Below are positions 23,766 to 31,313 of a stretch of 48,514 nt of DNA, in pieces. The DNA is from JAJPHU01 sp035553375 (GTDB lineage: Bacteria; Planctomycetota; Planctomycetia; Gemmatales; Gemmataceae): NCBI GenBank assembly GCA_035553375.1, contig DATNCY010000343.1:1-48514 (forward strand), given 5' to 3'. The notes beneath the pieces are model-generated. The model did no database searches, was not told the origin of the DNA, and saw only the letters and a list, made by a program, of their open reading frames with translations. Within the stretch, counting starts at the first letter, position 1. Every line of letters begins with the position of its first letter. A program made the translations under genes and the position numbers.

Positions 23766-24629
23766 ATGCCACTTTTACGGTTGATCCGTCGCTGGCGTGG
23801 GTTCACGCTGATCGAATTACTGGTCGTCATCGCTATCATTGCCATCTTGATTGGCCTGCTCTTACCAGCCGTCCAGAAGGTACGCGCGGCCGCTGCTCGG
23901 GCTCAGTCCACGAACAATCTCAAGCAGATGAGCCTGGCCACGCACAACATGAACGACACTTACCAGGTGCTGCCGAGCGCGGTGGGCAATTACCCCAGCA
24001 GTGCCAACACTCAGGGAGTCACCCACGGTACGGTCCAGTATTACATGCTGCCATTCATCGAGCAGCAGAATGGCTACAATGCAATGGCTGCCAACCACCC
24101 CGATTCCTGGTGGTGCTTTGTCGGTATCAAAACGTATGTCAGCCCTTCCGATCCCACGGCTCCGGCGAGCGGGATGCCTGACACCGGTTCTCCGCGTGCC
24201 GGCAGCAGTTACGCGCCAAACGAATACGTGTTTGGCATGCCGGGTGCCGCTCCGACGGCTCGTATCCCGGCGACCATACCGGATGGCACGTCCAACACCG
24301 TCGCCTTTGGCGAGAAAATGATGCTTTGCGGCCCATCGAATAATTTCGTCGTCACGTTCTGGGGCGAAACCGGCGGCAATTGCGGCCGTTACACCAATAA
24401 CGCCCAGAATGCCGGCACCATCCCGCAATTCAATACCTTGGCCCCGCCGCAGGTCAATCCGTCCCCAGTCAACTGCAACCCTTGCAGTCTCAATTCCTCG
24501 ACCACGGGGGGAACCCTGATTGGCGTGTTCGATGGATCGGTGCGCATGGTTAGCCAGGGAATCTCCACGACAACCTGGTCCAACGCGGTCACGCCTGCGG
24601 ATGGCATCCCGCTGGGGTCCGACTGGTAA
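23766..24629 (+). CDS. DUF1559 family prepilin-like (type II secretion/pseudopilin-type N-terminus) protein
   Basis: 287 residues. After a short basic leader comes the class III signal RGFTLIELLVVIAIIAIL (12-29), with the cut expected between G and F and a methylated phenylalanine. Then follow LLLPAVQKVRAAAARAQ and the DUF1559 body (NNLKQMSLATHNMNDTYQVLPSAVG). The C-terminal region keeps the terminal GVFDGSVRMVSQGI and LGSDW elements. The histidine of the H-x9-DG signature, expected ten residues before the aspartate, is replaced by threonine here. These proteins are hugely expanded in planctomycetes; they are thought to form pseudopilus-like or envelope structures, but no function is proven. 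The next gene starts 8 nt after the stop codon. Confidence 0.92.
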   Translation: MPLLRLIRRWRGFTLIELLVVIAIIAILIGLLLPAVQKVRAAAARAQSTNNLKQMSLATHNMNDTYQVLPSAVGNYPSSANTQGVTHGTVQYYMLPFIEQQNGYNAMAANHPDSWWCFVGIKTYVSPSDPTAPASGMPDTGSPRAGSSYAPNEYVFGMPGAAPTARIPATIPDGTSNTVAFGEKMMLCGPSNNFVVTFWGETGGNCGRYTNNAQNAGTIPQFNTLAPPQVNPSPVNCNPCSLNSSTTGGTLIGVFDGSVRMVSQGISTTTWSNAVTPADGIPLGSDW

Positions 24630-24636
24630 TCGTATC

Positions 24637-24719
24637 AATGCAGAATGCAGAATGCAGAATGCAGAATGAAAACCATAATGGGTCTTTCATTCTGCATTCT
24701 GCATTCTGCATTCTGCATT
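24637..24719. repeat. 35-bp perfect palindrome made of 7-bp tandem repeats at a gene start
   Basis: Arms 24637-24671 and 24685-24719 match perfectly. Each consists of four to five copies of a 7-bp unit (ATGCAGA / TCTGCAT), with a 13-nt loop. It spans the start codon and the first 27 codons of the CRTAC1-like lipoprotein gene, so the gene's N-terminus is encoded by the palindrome. Confidence 0.95.
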
Positions 24720-26521
24720 TCGCTCGCTGGCTGTCCACAGTGACCCTCACCGGTCTGTTGCTTTGTGTGGCGGCGTGCCAACAGAAGCCGGATGCGCCAA
24801 CCACGGTTGTTACGGCAAACGAGGAGCCGCCTGGTCCGCCGTTGTTCGAGGATATTACCCGCGAGTCAGGGGTAGATTTCACCTACCACAACGGCGAGGA
24901 CACGGCCAACCATGTGGCCATCCTTGAGTCGCTCGGCGGTGGGGTGGCTTTGATCGACTACGATGGCGACGGTTTACTCGACATCTTCCTGACGGGTGGC
25001 GGCCTCTACGCGGGTGCCGACAAAAAACAAATCGCTGGCCTGCCGTGCAAGCTCTACAAGAATCTGGGTGACAACAAGTTCAAGGATGTCACGGCCGAGG
25101 CGGGGTTGGACAAGTTAGCGGGCGGCAAGCCGTGGTTCTACAGTCACGGGGCGGCGACGGCCGACTATGATCGCGATGGCTGGCCCGACTTGCTCGTGAC
25201 CGGATGGGGCCGCGTGGCACTGTTCCACAACATCCCGGTGGACCCGAAAGATCCCGCCAAGGGACGCCGTTTTTCAGACGTGACGGCAGAGGCAGGACTC
25301 GATCAGGGCATCACCTGGGCAACGAGCGCGGCCTTTGGCGACCTGGATGGCGATGGCTATCCCGATCTTTATGTATGCCAATATGTGAACTGGTCGTTCG
25401 CCAACAATCCGCGCTGTGCCGAAGACGGTAAGACGCTCGACATCTGCCCGCCCAAAAGCTTCGATGGCCTGCCGCACAAGGTATATCGCAATACCGGCGC
25501 GGGGAAGTTCGTGGATGTCAGCGCTACGGCGGGACTCCTTCCGGGCGGCCGCGACTCCAGCAAGGGACTGGGCGTACTCATGGTCGATCTGGACGCCGAC
25601 GGCAAACCGGATGTGTACGTGGCCAACGATACGACAAACAACCTTCTTTACATGAATCGTTCCACGCCGGGGAAAATCCGCTTCCAGGAAGTGGGACTGG
25701 CAAGCGGTTCGGCTCTCGATGATCGCGGCAGCGCCAACGGCAGCATGGGCGTCGATGCCGCCGACTACGATGGCCGAGGTAAGCCCTCGCTCTGGGTAAC
25801 CAACTACGAACACGAATTGCACGCCCTGTACCGTAATGAACTCCGGCCGGGCACGCTCTCGTTCCGGTTCCGAACATTGGCGGACGGCCTCGCCGGCATG
25901 GGCCAGAAATACGTGGGTTGGGGCACGGCTTTCCTCGATGTGGATTTGAACGGCTGGGAGGATGTGTTCGTCGCCCACGGTCACGTCCGCCGTCACCATA
26001 CGAGTAGCGGCATCGGTCGCAAGCAACCGCCGCTGCTGTTTGGCAACATCGGCGGCAAATTCACCGACATGAGCCGGCAAATCGGCAGCTATCAGCGAAC
26101 ACTCCATCCGGCGCGCGGCGTAGGCTTCGGCGATCTGGACAACAACGGCCGCACCGATCTCGTCATCAGCCACATCAATGAGCCGGTGACGATCTTGCGT
26201 GGCATCGGCGGTCCCGGCCGTCACTGGCTCGGGGTGCAGCTGGTTGGCAAGGACCATGCCGATGTAGTGGGGGCCAAGGTGGAACTGCGCGTCGGCACAC
26301 GCACGCTGACCCGCTGCGCCAAGGGCGGAGGATCTTATCTGTCATCGGGCGACCGGCGGCTTCTTTTTGGCCTGGGCGATGCAACGAAGACTGGTCGGCT
26401 TACCGTAACCTGGCCCGATGGCGCACAACAACATTTCGATGGTCTGCTCCCTGATCGCTACCATCGTCTCTTCCAGGGACCGGACGGCGTTCGCGGTGCC
26501 CCTCCGGTACAAAAAAAGTAG
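24638..26521 (+). CDS. CRTAC1-like lipoprotein with FG-GAP/VCBS repeats and ASPIC/UnbV domain
   Basis: 627 residues from ATG 24638. The start is uncertain: the first ~27 codons come from a palindrome, yet no other start gives a usable signal. A hydrophobic stretch (WLSTVTLTGLLLCVAAC) ends in a lipobox (VAAC), so a lipoprotein is likely. At least six FG-GAP-type calcium-binding loops are visible, for example DYDGDGLLDIF, DYDRDGWPDLLV, DLDGDGYPDLYV, DLDADGKPDVYV and DLDNNGRTDLVI, which predicts a beta-propeller. The last 100 residues (LGVQLVGKDHADVVGAKVELRVG to LTVTWPDGAQQHFDGL) are an ASPIC/UnbV domain. These extracellular proteins have no agreed function. The gene starts 8 nt after the DUF1559 stop codon and may be translated by reinitiation. 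Confidence 0.9.
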   Translation: MQNAECRMQNENHNGSFILHSAFCILHFARWLSTVTLTGLLLCVAACQQKPDAPTTVVTANEEPPGPPLFEDITRESGVDFTYHNGEDTANHVAILESLGGGVALIDYDGDGLLDIFLTGGGLYAGADKKQIAGLPCKLYKNLGDNKFKDVTAEAGLDKLAGGKPWFYSHGAATADYDRDGWPDLLVTGWGRVALFHNIPVDPKDPAKGRRFSDVTAEAGLDQGITWATSAAFGDLDGDGYPDLYVCQYVNWSFANNPRCAEDGKTLDICPPKSFDGLPHKVYRNTGAGKFVDVSATAGLLPGGRDSSKGLGVLMVDLDADGKPDVYVANDTTNNLLYMNRSTPGKIRFQEVGLASGSALDDRGSANGSMGVDAADYDGRGKPSLWVTNYEHELHALYRNELRPGTLSFRFRTLADGLAGMGQKYVGWGTAFLDVDLNGWEDVFVAHGHVRRHHTSSGIGRKQPPLLFGNIGGKFTDMSRQIGSYQRTLHPARGVGFGDLDNNGRTDLVISHINEPVTILRGIGGPGRHWLGVQLVGKDHADVVGAKVELRVGTRTLTRCAKGGGSYLSSGDRRLLFGLGDATKTGRLTVTWPDGAQQHFDGLLPDRYHRLFQGPDGVRGAPPVQKK

Positions 26522-26591
26522 AATGATCGCGGCCACAGTCCGTAGGGACGATTAGCGACGATGGCCGTCCTGATACCTGGAGGGACATGAG

Positions 26592-27044
26592 ATGATCCAA
26601 CAAAGCGCACCTGCCTTGTCGCGGATGTACGAAGCGGACGAGACGGCCTGGCTCGAAGCGATGGCCGACTTGATTCAGCAGGGGCAATGGAACGATCTCG
26701 ACTACCCGCACCTTGGAGAGTATCTCAACGACATGGCACGGCGAGACCGGCGCGAGGTGAAAAGCCGTTTGACGACCCTGCTCACGCACATCTTGAAATG
26801 GCTACATCAGCCCGACCACCGATCGCGGAGTTGGCGAGGCACCATCGTTGAGCAGCGGCAGGAACTATCGAACCACGCGGCGTCCGGCGTCCTCCGCAAT
26901 CATGCCGAGGCAGTTTTGGCCGACGCCTACGCAGAGGCCATCGAGCGTGCGATGGTGGAGACGGGATTGACAGCGGAGTCCTTCCCAAGCGAATGCCCGT
27001 ATACGCTGGAGCAAGTGCTGTCCACGGACTTCACGGCCGATTGA
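26592..27044 (+). CDS. DUF29 family protein
   Basis: 150 residues, ATG 26592 with AGGGA close upstream. It shows the DUF29 pattern: YEADETAWLEAMADLI near the N-terminus, then a helical centre with DRREVKSRLTTLLTHILKWL, the RSRSWRGTIVEQR element (about 78-90), and the closing FPSECPYTLEQVLSTDF. The family is helical, widespread in cyanobacteria and planctomycetes, and of unknown function; a nucleic-acid or toxin-antitoxin role has not been shown. No signal peptide or membrane helix is present. A separate promoter is not evident, and the gap to the flavoprotein start downstream is 50 nt. Confidence 0.88.
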   Translation: MIQQSAPALSRMYEADETAWLEAMADLIQQGQWNDLDYPHLGEYLNDMARRDRREVKSRLTTLLTHILKWLHQPDHRSRSWRGTIVEQRQELSNHAASGVLRNHAEAVLADAYAEAIERAMVETGLTAESFPSECPYTLEQVLSTDFTAD

Positions 27045-27094
27045 CCGCCGGATGCGTCAGACTCGAAAGCCTGACCTACAATCGAAAGACGTCG

Positions 27095-30019
27095 ATGCCT
27101 GTCGTGGACGCGATTGGACTGCAAGCGACCCTCGCCGAGAACATGACGGGCGAGGTGCGCTTCGATCGACTCAGCCGCGCCCTCTATTCAACCGACGCCA
27201 GCGTTTATCAGATCATCCCTCTCGGCGTCGTGTTTCCGAAATCTACCGCCGACATCGTGGCGACGGTGAAGACCTGCGCTCGCTTCGGCGTGCCGCTGAC
27301 GGCACGCGGCGGCGGCACCTCGCAAGCCGGACAGTGCATCGGCCCCGGTGTCATACTCGACTGTTCGCGTCATCTCAATCGCGTGCTGGAGATCAACGCC
27401 GCCGAGCGCTGGGTGCGCGTCGAACCCGGTTGCGTCCTCGATGAACTCAACCGCGTGCTGCAACCACTCGGCCTGCACTTTCCGCTCGACATCTCTACGT
27501 CTGATCGCGCCACCATCGGCGGTATGATTGCCAATAATTCCTCCGGCACGCACTCCCTTATTTACGGCAAGACCATCGATCATGTTCTGGAACTATCTGC
27601 CGTTCTCGCGGATGGTTCGATGATCCAGTTGGGCGCGCTGGATGACGATAAATTAGAGGCTAAATGTCGTCAAAATGATCGCGAAGGAGAATGTTATCGT
27701 CAGGTGCGGCAACTCGCGGCAGAGCATGTCGAGGAGATCGAACGCCGCTATCCGCGCATCCTCCGCCGTGTCGGTGGCTACAATCTCGACCGCTTTACGC
27801 CCGGCCAACCGTTCAATCTGGCGCCCCTCTTCGTTGGCTCCGAGGGCACGCTCGGCGTCACCCTGGAGGCCAAGCTGCATTTAGCGCCGTTGCCCCGCGC
27901 GAAAGCACTGCTCGTCATCCAGTTCGCCGATTTGCTCGCCGCGCTCGCGGCGACGCCGGCGATCCTCGTCCATCATCCTGCGGCGGTCGAGGTGATCGAT
28001 AAATATGTACTCGACGCCACACGCCTCAACGCGGAAGCCGCGCGTCTGCGCGATTTCCTCGCGGGTGATCCCGGCGCCATCCTGATCGTCGAGTTCTACG
28101 CCGATCGCGCCGAGGACTTGCCTTCACGCCTTGATGCACTAGAAGCGGACTTGCGAAGTCGCCAATTCGGCTATCATTATCACCGGGCGGTCGAGTCCGT
28201 CGCCCAGGCGCGCATCTGGAAACTGCGGCGATTGTCGCTGGGGCTATCGATGGCCGAGAAGGGCGACGCCAAGGCCATTTCCTTCGTCGAGGATACCGCC
28301 GTCGCCGCCGAGCATCTGCACGATTACATCGCCGAGTTCCTGACCATTCTCCAGCGTCACGGCACGAAAGCCGGTGTCTATGCCCATGCGTCGGTCGGTT
28401 GTTTGCACGTCCGGCCGGTGATCGATCTAAAAACGGAATCCGGCGTCCATCAGTTCGAGGTGATCGCCTCGGAGGTGGCCGAGTTGGTGCTGAAGTACGG
28501 CGGTGCGCTGTCCGGCGAGCATGGCGATGGCCTCGTTCGTAGTCCGTTTCAGGAGAAGATGTACGGTTCTCGGCTCTATCAGGCGTTTCGTACTCTTAAA
28601 CGCGCTTTTGACCCCGCGAATATCCTCAATCCCGGCAAGATCGTCGATGCCCTGCCGTTAACGACCAGTCTGCGCTATGGTCCGCGCTACGTCACGCCGG
28701 ACGTGCCGACGACGTTTGATTTCACGGCCGACGGTGGATTGGTGCGGGCCGCCGAGTTGTGCGCGGGCGTCGGCGAATGTCGCAAGACGCGCACCGGCAC
28801 CATGTGCCCGTCTTACCAGGCGACGCGCGACGAACAACACAGCACACGCGGTCGGGCCAACGCCCTGCGGCTTGCCTTGACCGGGCAGGCCGAACTGTCG
28901 GGGCTGACCGATCCGGCTCTGCATGACGCACTCGATCTCTGCCTGGAATGCAAGGCGTGCAAAAGCGAATGTCCCACGAACGTCGATATGGCTCGCCTCA
29001 AAGCGGAGTTTCTGCATCAGTATCATCAACGGCACGGCGTCCCCTGGCGTAGCCGCTTGTTCGGTCATGTGGCCTCGGTCAGTCGCTGGGGTTGCCGTCT
29101 CACGCCGCTGTCGAATTGGTTGGTGCGCAGTTCCCCCGTGCGTTGGCTGAACGATAAATTACTAGGCATCGATTCACGCCGCTTGCCGCCGCCGTTCGCG
29201 GGCCGCACCTTTCGCCAACAGTTCCACGCTCGCCATCGAACCGCCGGTCGTCCTGCCGATGTCTTGCTGTTCCCCGATACGTTCACGAACTATCACGAGC
29301 CGGCTCTTGGCCTGGCCGCCGTGGAACTGCTCGAACGCGCCGGCTGCACGGTCGCACTCGATGTCCCAGGCGGGCGTGATAGCGCTGGCTTATCGTGCTG
29401 CGGCCGTCCGCTTATCTCCAATGGTCTGCTGTCCGAGGCGGTCGTCCACGCCGAACACAATGTCGCTCGCATGTATACCTGGGCGGCGGACGGCAAGCCC
29501 ATCATCGCTTGTGAACCAAGCTGCATCCTCACCCTCAAGGACGACTATCCCGCTCTGCTTCGTGGTCAATATCGCCGCATGGCCGAAACTGTTGCGGCCG
29601 TTTGCCTGACCTTCGAGGAGTTCCTGCAACGATGGCTTCCGCAGAGCGAGAAAGAAGACGGTTCTCCGCGTCTGTCGTGGCGCTCGCAACCACGGCGAAT
29701 CCTGGTGCAGCCGCATTGTCACCAGCGCTCGCTCACGGGCACGGCGTCTCTGCTCGCTCTGTTACGGCGCATTCCCGGCGCGACGGTGGTAGACCTTGAC
29801 GCGGGCTGCTGTGGATTGGCGGGATCGTTCGGTTACGAGAAAGAGCATTACGATGCGTCGCTGCAAGTGGCCGAACATCGCTTGTTGCCGGCTCTGCGGC
29901 AAGCGCCGGCGGATGCCGTGGTGATCGCTTCCGGCTTCTCCTGCCGTATGCAGATCGCCCACTGTCTCGGCCGCGCTGCCGTGCATCCCATCGAGTTTCT
30001 GCGGGTCAACCTCGATTGA
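27095..30019 (+). CDS. FAD/4Fe-4S D-2-hydroxyacid dehydrogenase (YdiJ-like fusion)
   Basis: 974 residues from ATG 27095; the in-frame start at 26993 would overlap the DUF29 gene. Domain order: a FAD-binding PCMH domain (about 40-230) with PLTARGGGTSQAGQC, TIGGMIANNSSGTHS and FVGSEGTLGVTLE; a FAD-oxidase C-terminal domain ending SGEHGDGLVRSPF; then an iron-sulphur module with CAGVGECRKTRTGTMCPSY and CLECKACKSECPTNVD, giving two 4Fe-4S sites; then two cysteine-rich CCG domains (SCCGRP, CEPSC, PHCHQRS, GCCGLAGSFGYE). This is the layout of E. coli YdiJ and related flavoproteins that oxidise D-2-hydroxyacids such as D-lactate or D-2-hydroxyglutarate and pass electrons to the membrane. The exact substrate is not decided by sequence. 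Confidence 0.92.
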   Translation: MPVVDAIGLQATLAENMTGEVRFDRLSRALYSTDASVYQIIPLGVVFPKSTADIVATVKTCARFGVPLTARGGGTSQAGQCIGPGVILDCSRHLNRVLEINAAERWVRVEPGCVLDELNRVLQPLGLHFPLDISTSDRATIGGMIANNSSGTHSLIYGKTIDHVLELSAVLADGSMIQLGALDDDKLEAKCRQNDREGECYRQVRQLAAEHVEEIERRYPRILRRVGGYNLDRFTPGQPFNLAPLFVGSEGTLGVTLEAKLHLAPLPRAKALLVIQFADLLAALAATPAILVHHPAAVEVIDKYVLDATRLNAEAARLRDFLAGDPGAILIVEFYADRAEDLPSRLDALEADLRSRQFGYHYHRAVESVAQARIWKLRRLSLGLSMAEKGDAKAISFVEDTAVAAEHLHDYIAEFLTILQRHGTKAGVYAHASVGCLHVRPVIDLKTESGVHQFEVIASEVAELVLKYGGALSGEHGDGLVRSPFQEKMYGSRLYQAFRTLKRAFDPANILNPGKIVDALPLTTSLRYGPRYVTPDVPTTFDFTADGGLVRAAELCAGVGECRKTRTGTMCPSYQATRDEQHSTRGRANALRLALTGQAELSGLTDPALHDALDLCLECKACKSECPTNVDMARLKAEFLHQYHQRHGVPWRSRLFGHVASVSRWGCRLTPLSNWLVRSSPVRWLNDKLLGIDSRRLPPPFAGRTFRQQFHARHRTAGRPADVLLFPDTFTNYHEPALGLAAVELLERAGCTVALDVPGGRDSAGLSCCGRPLISNGLLSEAVVHAEHNVARMYTWAADGKPIIACEPSCILTLKDDYPALLRGQYRRMAETVAAVCLTFEEFLQRWLPQSEKEDGSPRLSWRSQPRRILVQPHCHQRSLTGTASLLALLRRIPGATVVDLDAGCCGLAGSFGYEKEHYDASLQVAEHRLLPALRQAPADAVVIASGFSCRMQIAHCLGRAAVHPIEFLRVNLD

Positions 30020-30042
30020 TTATCACCTAGCGGTCGTCTGAG

Positions 30043-30250
30043 TAGGTGCCGCGAGCCGAGCGGCACAGCTTGGGTAGGTGCCGCGAGCCGAGCGGCACTT
30101 CTCCAAGTCCGGCTCGGCTCGCCGGACCTACGGTAGGTGCCGCGAGCCGAGCGGCGCCTGTTTTTGTCCGGCTCGGCTCGCCGGACCTACGGTAGGTGCC
30201 GCGAGCCGAGCGGCACTTCTCCAAGTCCGGCTCGGCTCGCCGGACCTACC
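30043..30250. repeat. Second array of the TAGGTGCCGCGAGCCGAG palindromic repeats
   Basis: The 24-mer occurs at 30043, 30075, 30134 (variant with GGCGCC) and 30193. The last three copies alternate with the inverse element GTCCGGCTCGGCTCGCCGGAC. It fills the 254-nt space between the convergent genes ending at 30019 and 30274. The unit is the same as at 1511-1836 and 48484. Confidence 0.92.
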
Positions 30251-30273
30251 ATTTTGGGACGCGCGCCACGAAC

Positions 30274-30714
30274 TCATCTCTTCCCGGACGGTTCTTCCCT
30301 CGGCGGCGGCAGCAACTGCGGCCCACTGGGAGTCTCTTCTTTCGCCGATGGTTTTTTCGGCGGCATCGGCGGTGACTTATACGTCGAGCATGGCGGCGGT
30401 CCACCCAGCCCCGGATAATTGTTGACGGCGAACTGAAGCGGATTGACGGACGGACAGTGATAGGGCTTGATGTAGTAATTGGGCTGCAAATCGGGATGTT
30501 GAATGCAGGCGAACGTGTAGCGGCTCGGTCCTTGACACCAGGCTGCCCAGCGATAGAAGGCCGGCGTCAGGACGTGGAGGGCGCTGTAGTGTGTCGGTGG
30601 GCAGTCGCACGGCTGCATCACATTCACATAAGGGCCAGCGTTGGCGATTCCCGATAGAGCCAGCCATGCCCCCACGATCAGCCCGGCCATCCCTTGGCGA
30701 TTCCTTCGCATCAT
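30274..30714 (-). CDS. Small secreted cysteine- and proline-rich protein of unknown function
   Basis: 146 residues. A basic start (MMRRNRQG) and hydrophobic stretch end in GIANAG, a good signal peptidase I site near residue 27. The mature part has seven cysteines (VMQPCDCPPTHY, WAAWCQGPSRYTFACIQHP, PYHCPSV, PPPCSTYK) and many aromatic residues, then a Pro/Lys/Glu-rich disordered tail. I recognise no family; disulphide bonds in the periplasm are plausible. A GAGGG site precedes the start codons. It converges with the flavoprotein gene and is divergent from the small membrane protein at 30985. Confidence 0.65.
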   Translation of the reverse strand: MMRRNRQGMAGLIVGAWLALSGIANAGPYVNVMQPCDCPPTHYSALHVLTPAFYRWAAWCQGPSRYTFACIQHPDLQPNYYIKPYHCPSVNPLQFAVNNYPGLGGPPPCSTYKSPPMPPKKPSAKEETPSGPQLLPPPREEPSGKR

Positions 30715-30984
30715 GCCTTACCCTCTTCGCGGAACGGACTTCGATTCCACCTTTCTTTATCTGTCCGTGAGGAGGGGCAACTGTGGAGGAGGAGACGCGA
30801 TTTCGGCCGTCGCGACCGTTGACGCCCTCCCATTCGGCATCTTCGACGCGAATCGGCAAACTCGGCGGGAGCGAGCTATACTTCAACAGATTTTTTCTCG
30901 CGAAGCCTGATGGACTCGCGTCATGAGGTTTCACGGCATGCCGCACTGCGGCTGTCTGGCCAGTTCTTGCGGGAGGAAACTATC

Positions 30985-31125
30985 GTGGATGAATTAGTGC
31001 GTCCGCTCATACGTTTGTGGGACTGGGTCGAACAGGTCGGCGGCTTTCCGGGCAAGGTGTTCTTCATGTCCGCCGTCATCATGATGGTGGTTGGCGGACT
31101 CACCTGGTACAGCAACAAACGCTGA
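30985..31125 (+). CDS. Small single-pass membrane protein (GTG start)
   Basis: 46 residues. The GTG at 30985 is chosen because GGGAGGA lies at 30971-30977 with 7 nt to the start; the longer frame from ATG 30910 lacks such a site. Residues 1-20 are amphipathic (ELVRPLIRLWDWVEQVG) and residues about 24-40 (KVFFMSAVIMMVVGGLTWY) form one membrane helix, ending SNKR. No family recognised. The palindrome at 31141-31202 begins 16 nt after its stop codon. Confidence 0.55.
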   Translation: MDELVRPLIRLWDWVEQVGGFPGKVFFMSAVIMMVVGGLTWYSNKR

Positions 31126-31140
31126 TCCCGAGAACACCAA

Positions 31141-31202
31141 GCGAGCGGGGTCGCGTAAGCGCCCCGAGTACGCACTCGGGGCGCTTACGCGACCCCGCTC
31201 GC
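31141..31202. repeat. Perfect 29-bp palindrome
   Basis: Arms 31141-31169 and 31174-31202 pair perfectly around a 4-nt loop (ACGC); the core is GAGCGGGGTCGCGTAAGCGC. It lies between the small membrane protein and the polytopic membrane protein and could work as a terminator-like hairpin, but has no T run. Confidence 0.92.
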
Positions 31203-31313
31203 CGACTCCGCCTTGACCGCTTGACAAATTCTGCATTACTATTGCTCCTCCTCTCTGTGCCTGCGCACCTGGGATTGATCCTCTTCATTCGCTGCTCGGG
31301 AAAGGACTCCGTC

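Noticed and set aside
26993..27094. Upstream start of the FAD/4Fe-4S dehydrogenase
   Set aside because: It would overlap the DUF29 gene, and ATG 27095 begins directly before the conserved N-terminal region.
31017..31313. Upstream extension of the GT-C-like gene
   Set aside because: It overlaps the small membrane protein gene and the 29-bp palindrome; ATG 31314 has AAAGGA upstream and gives a normal N-terminus.
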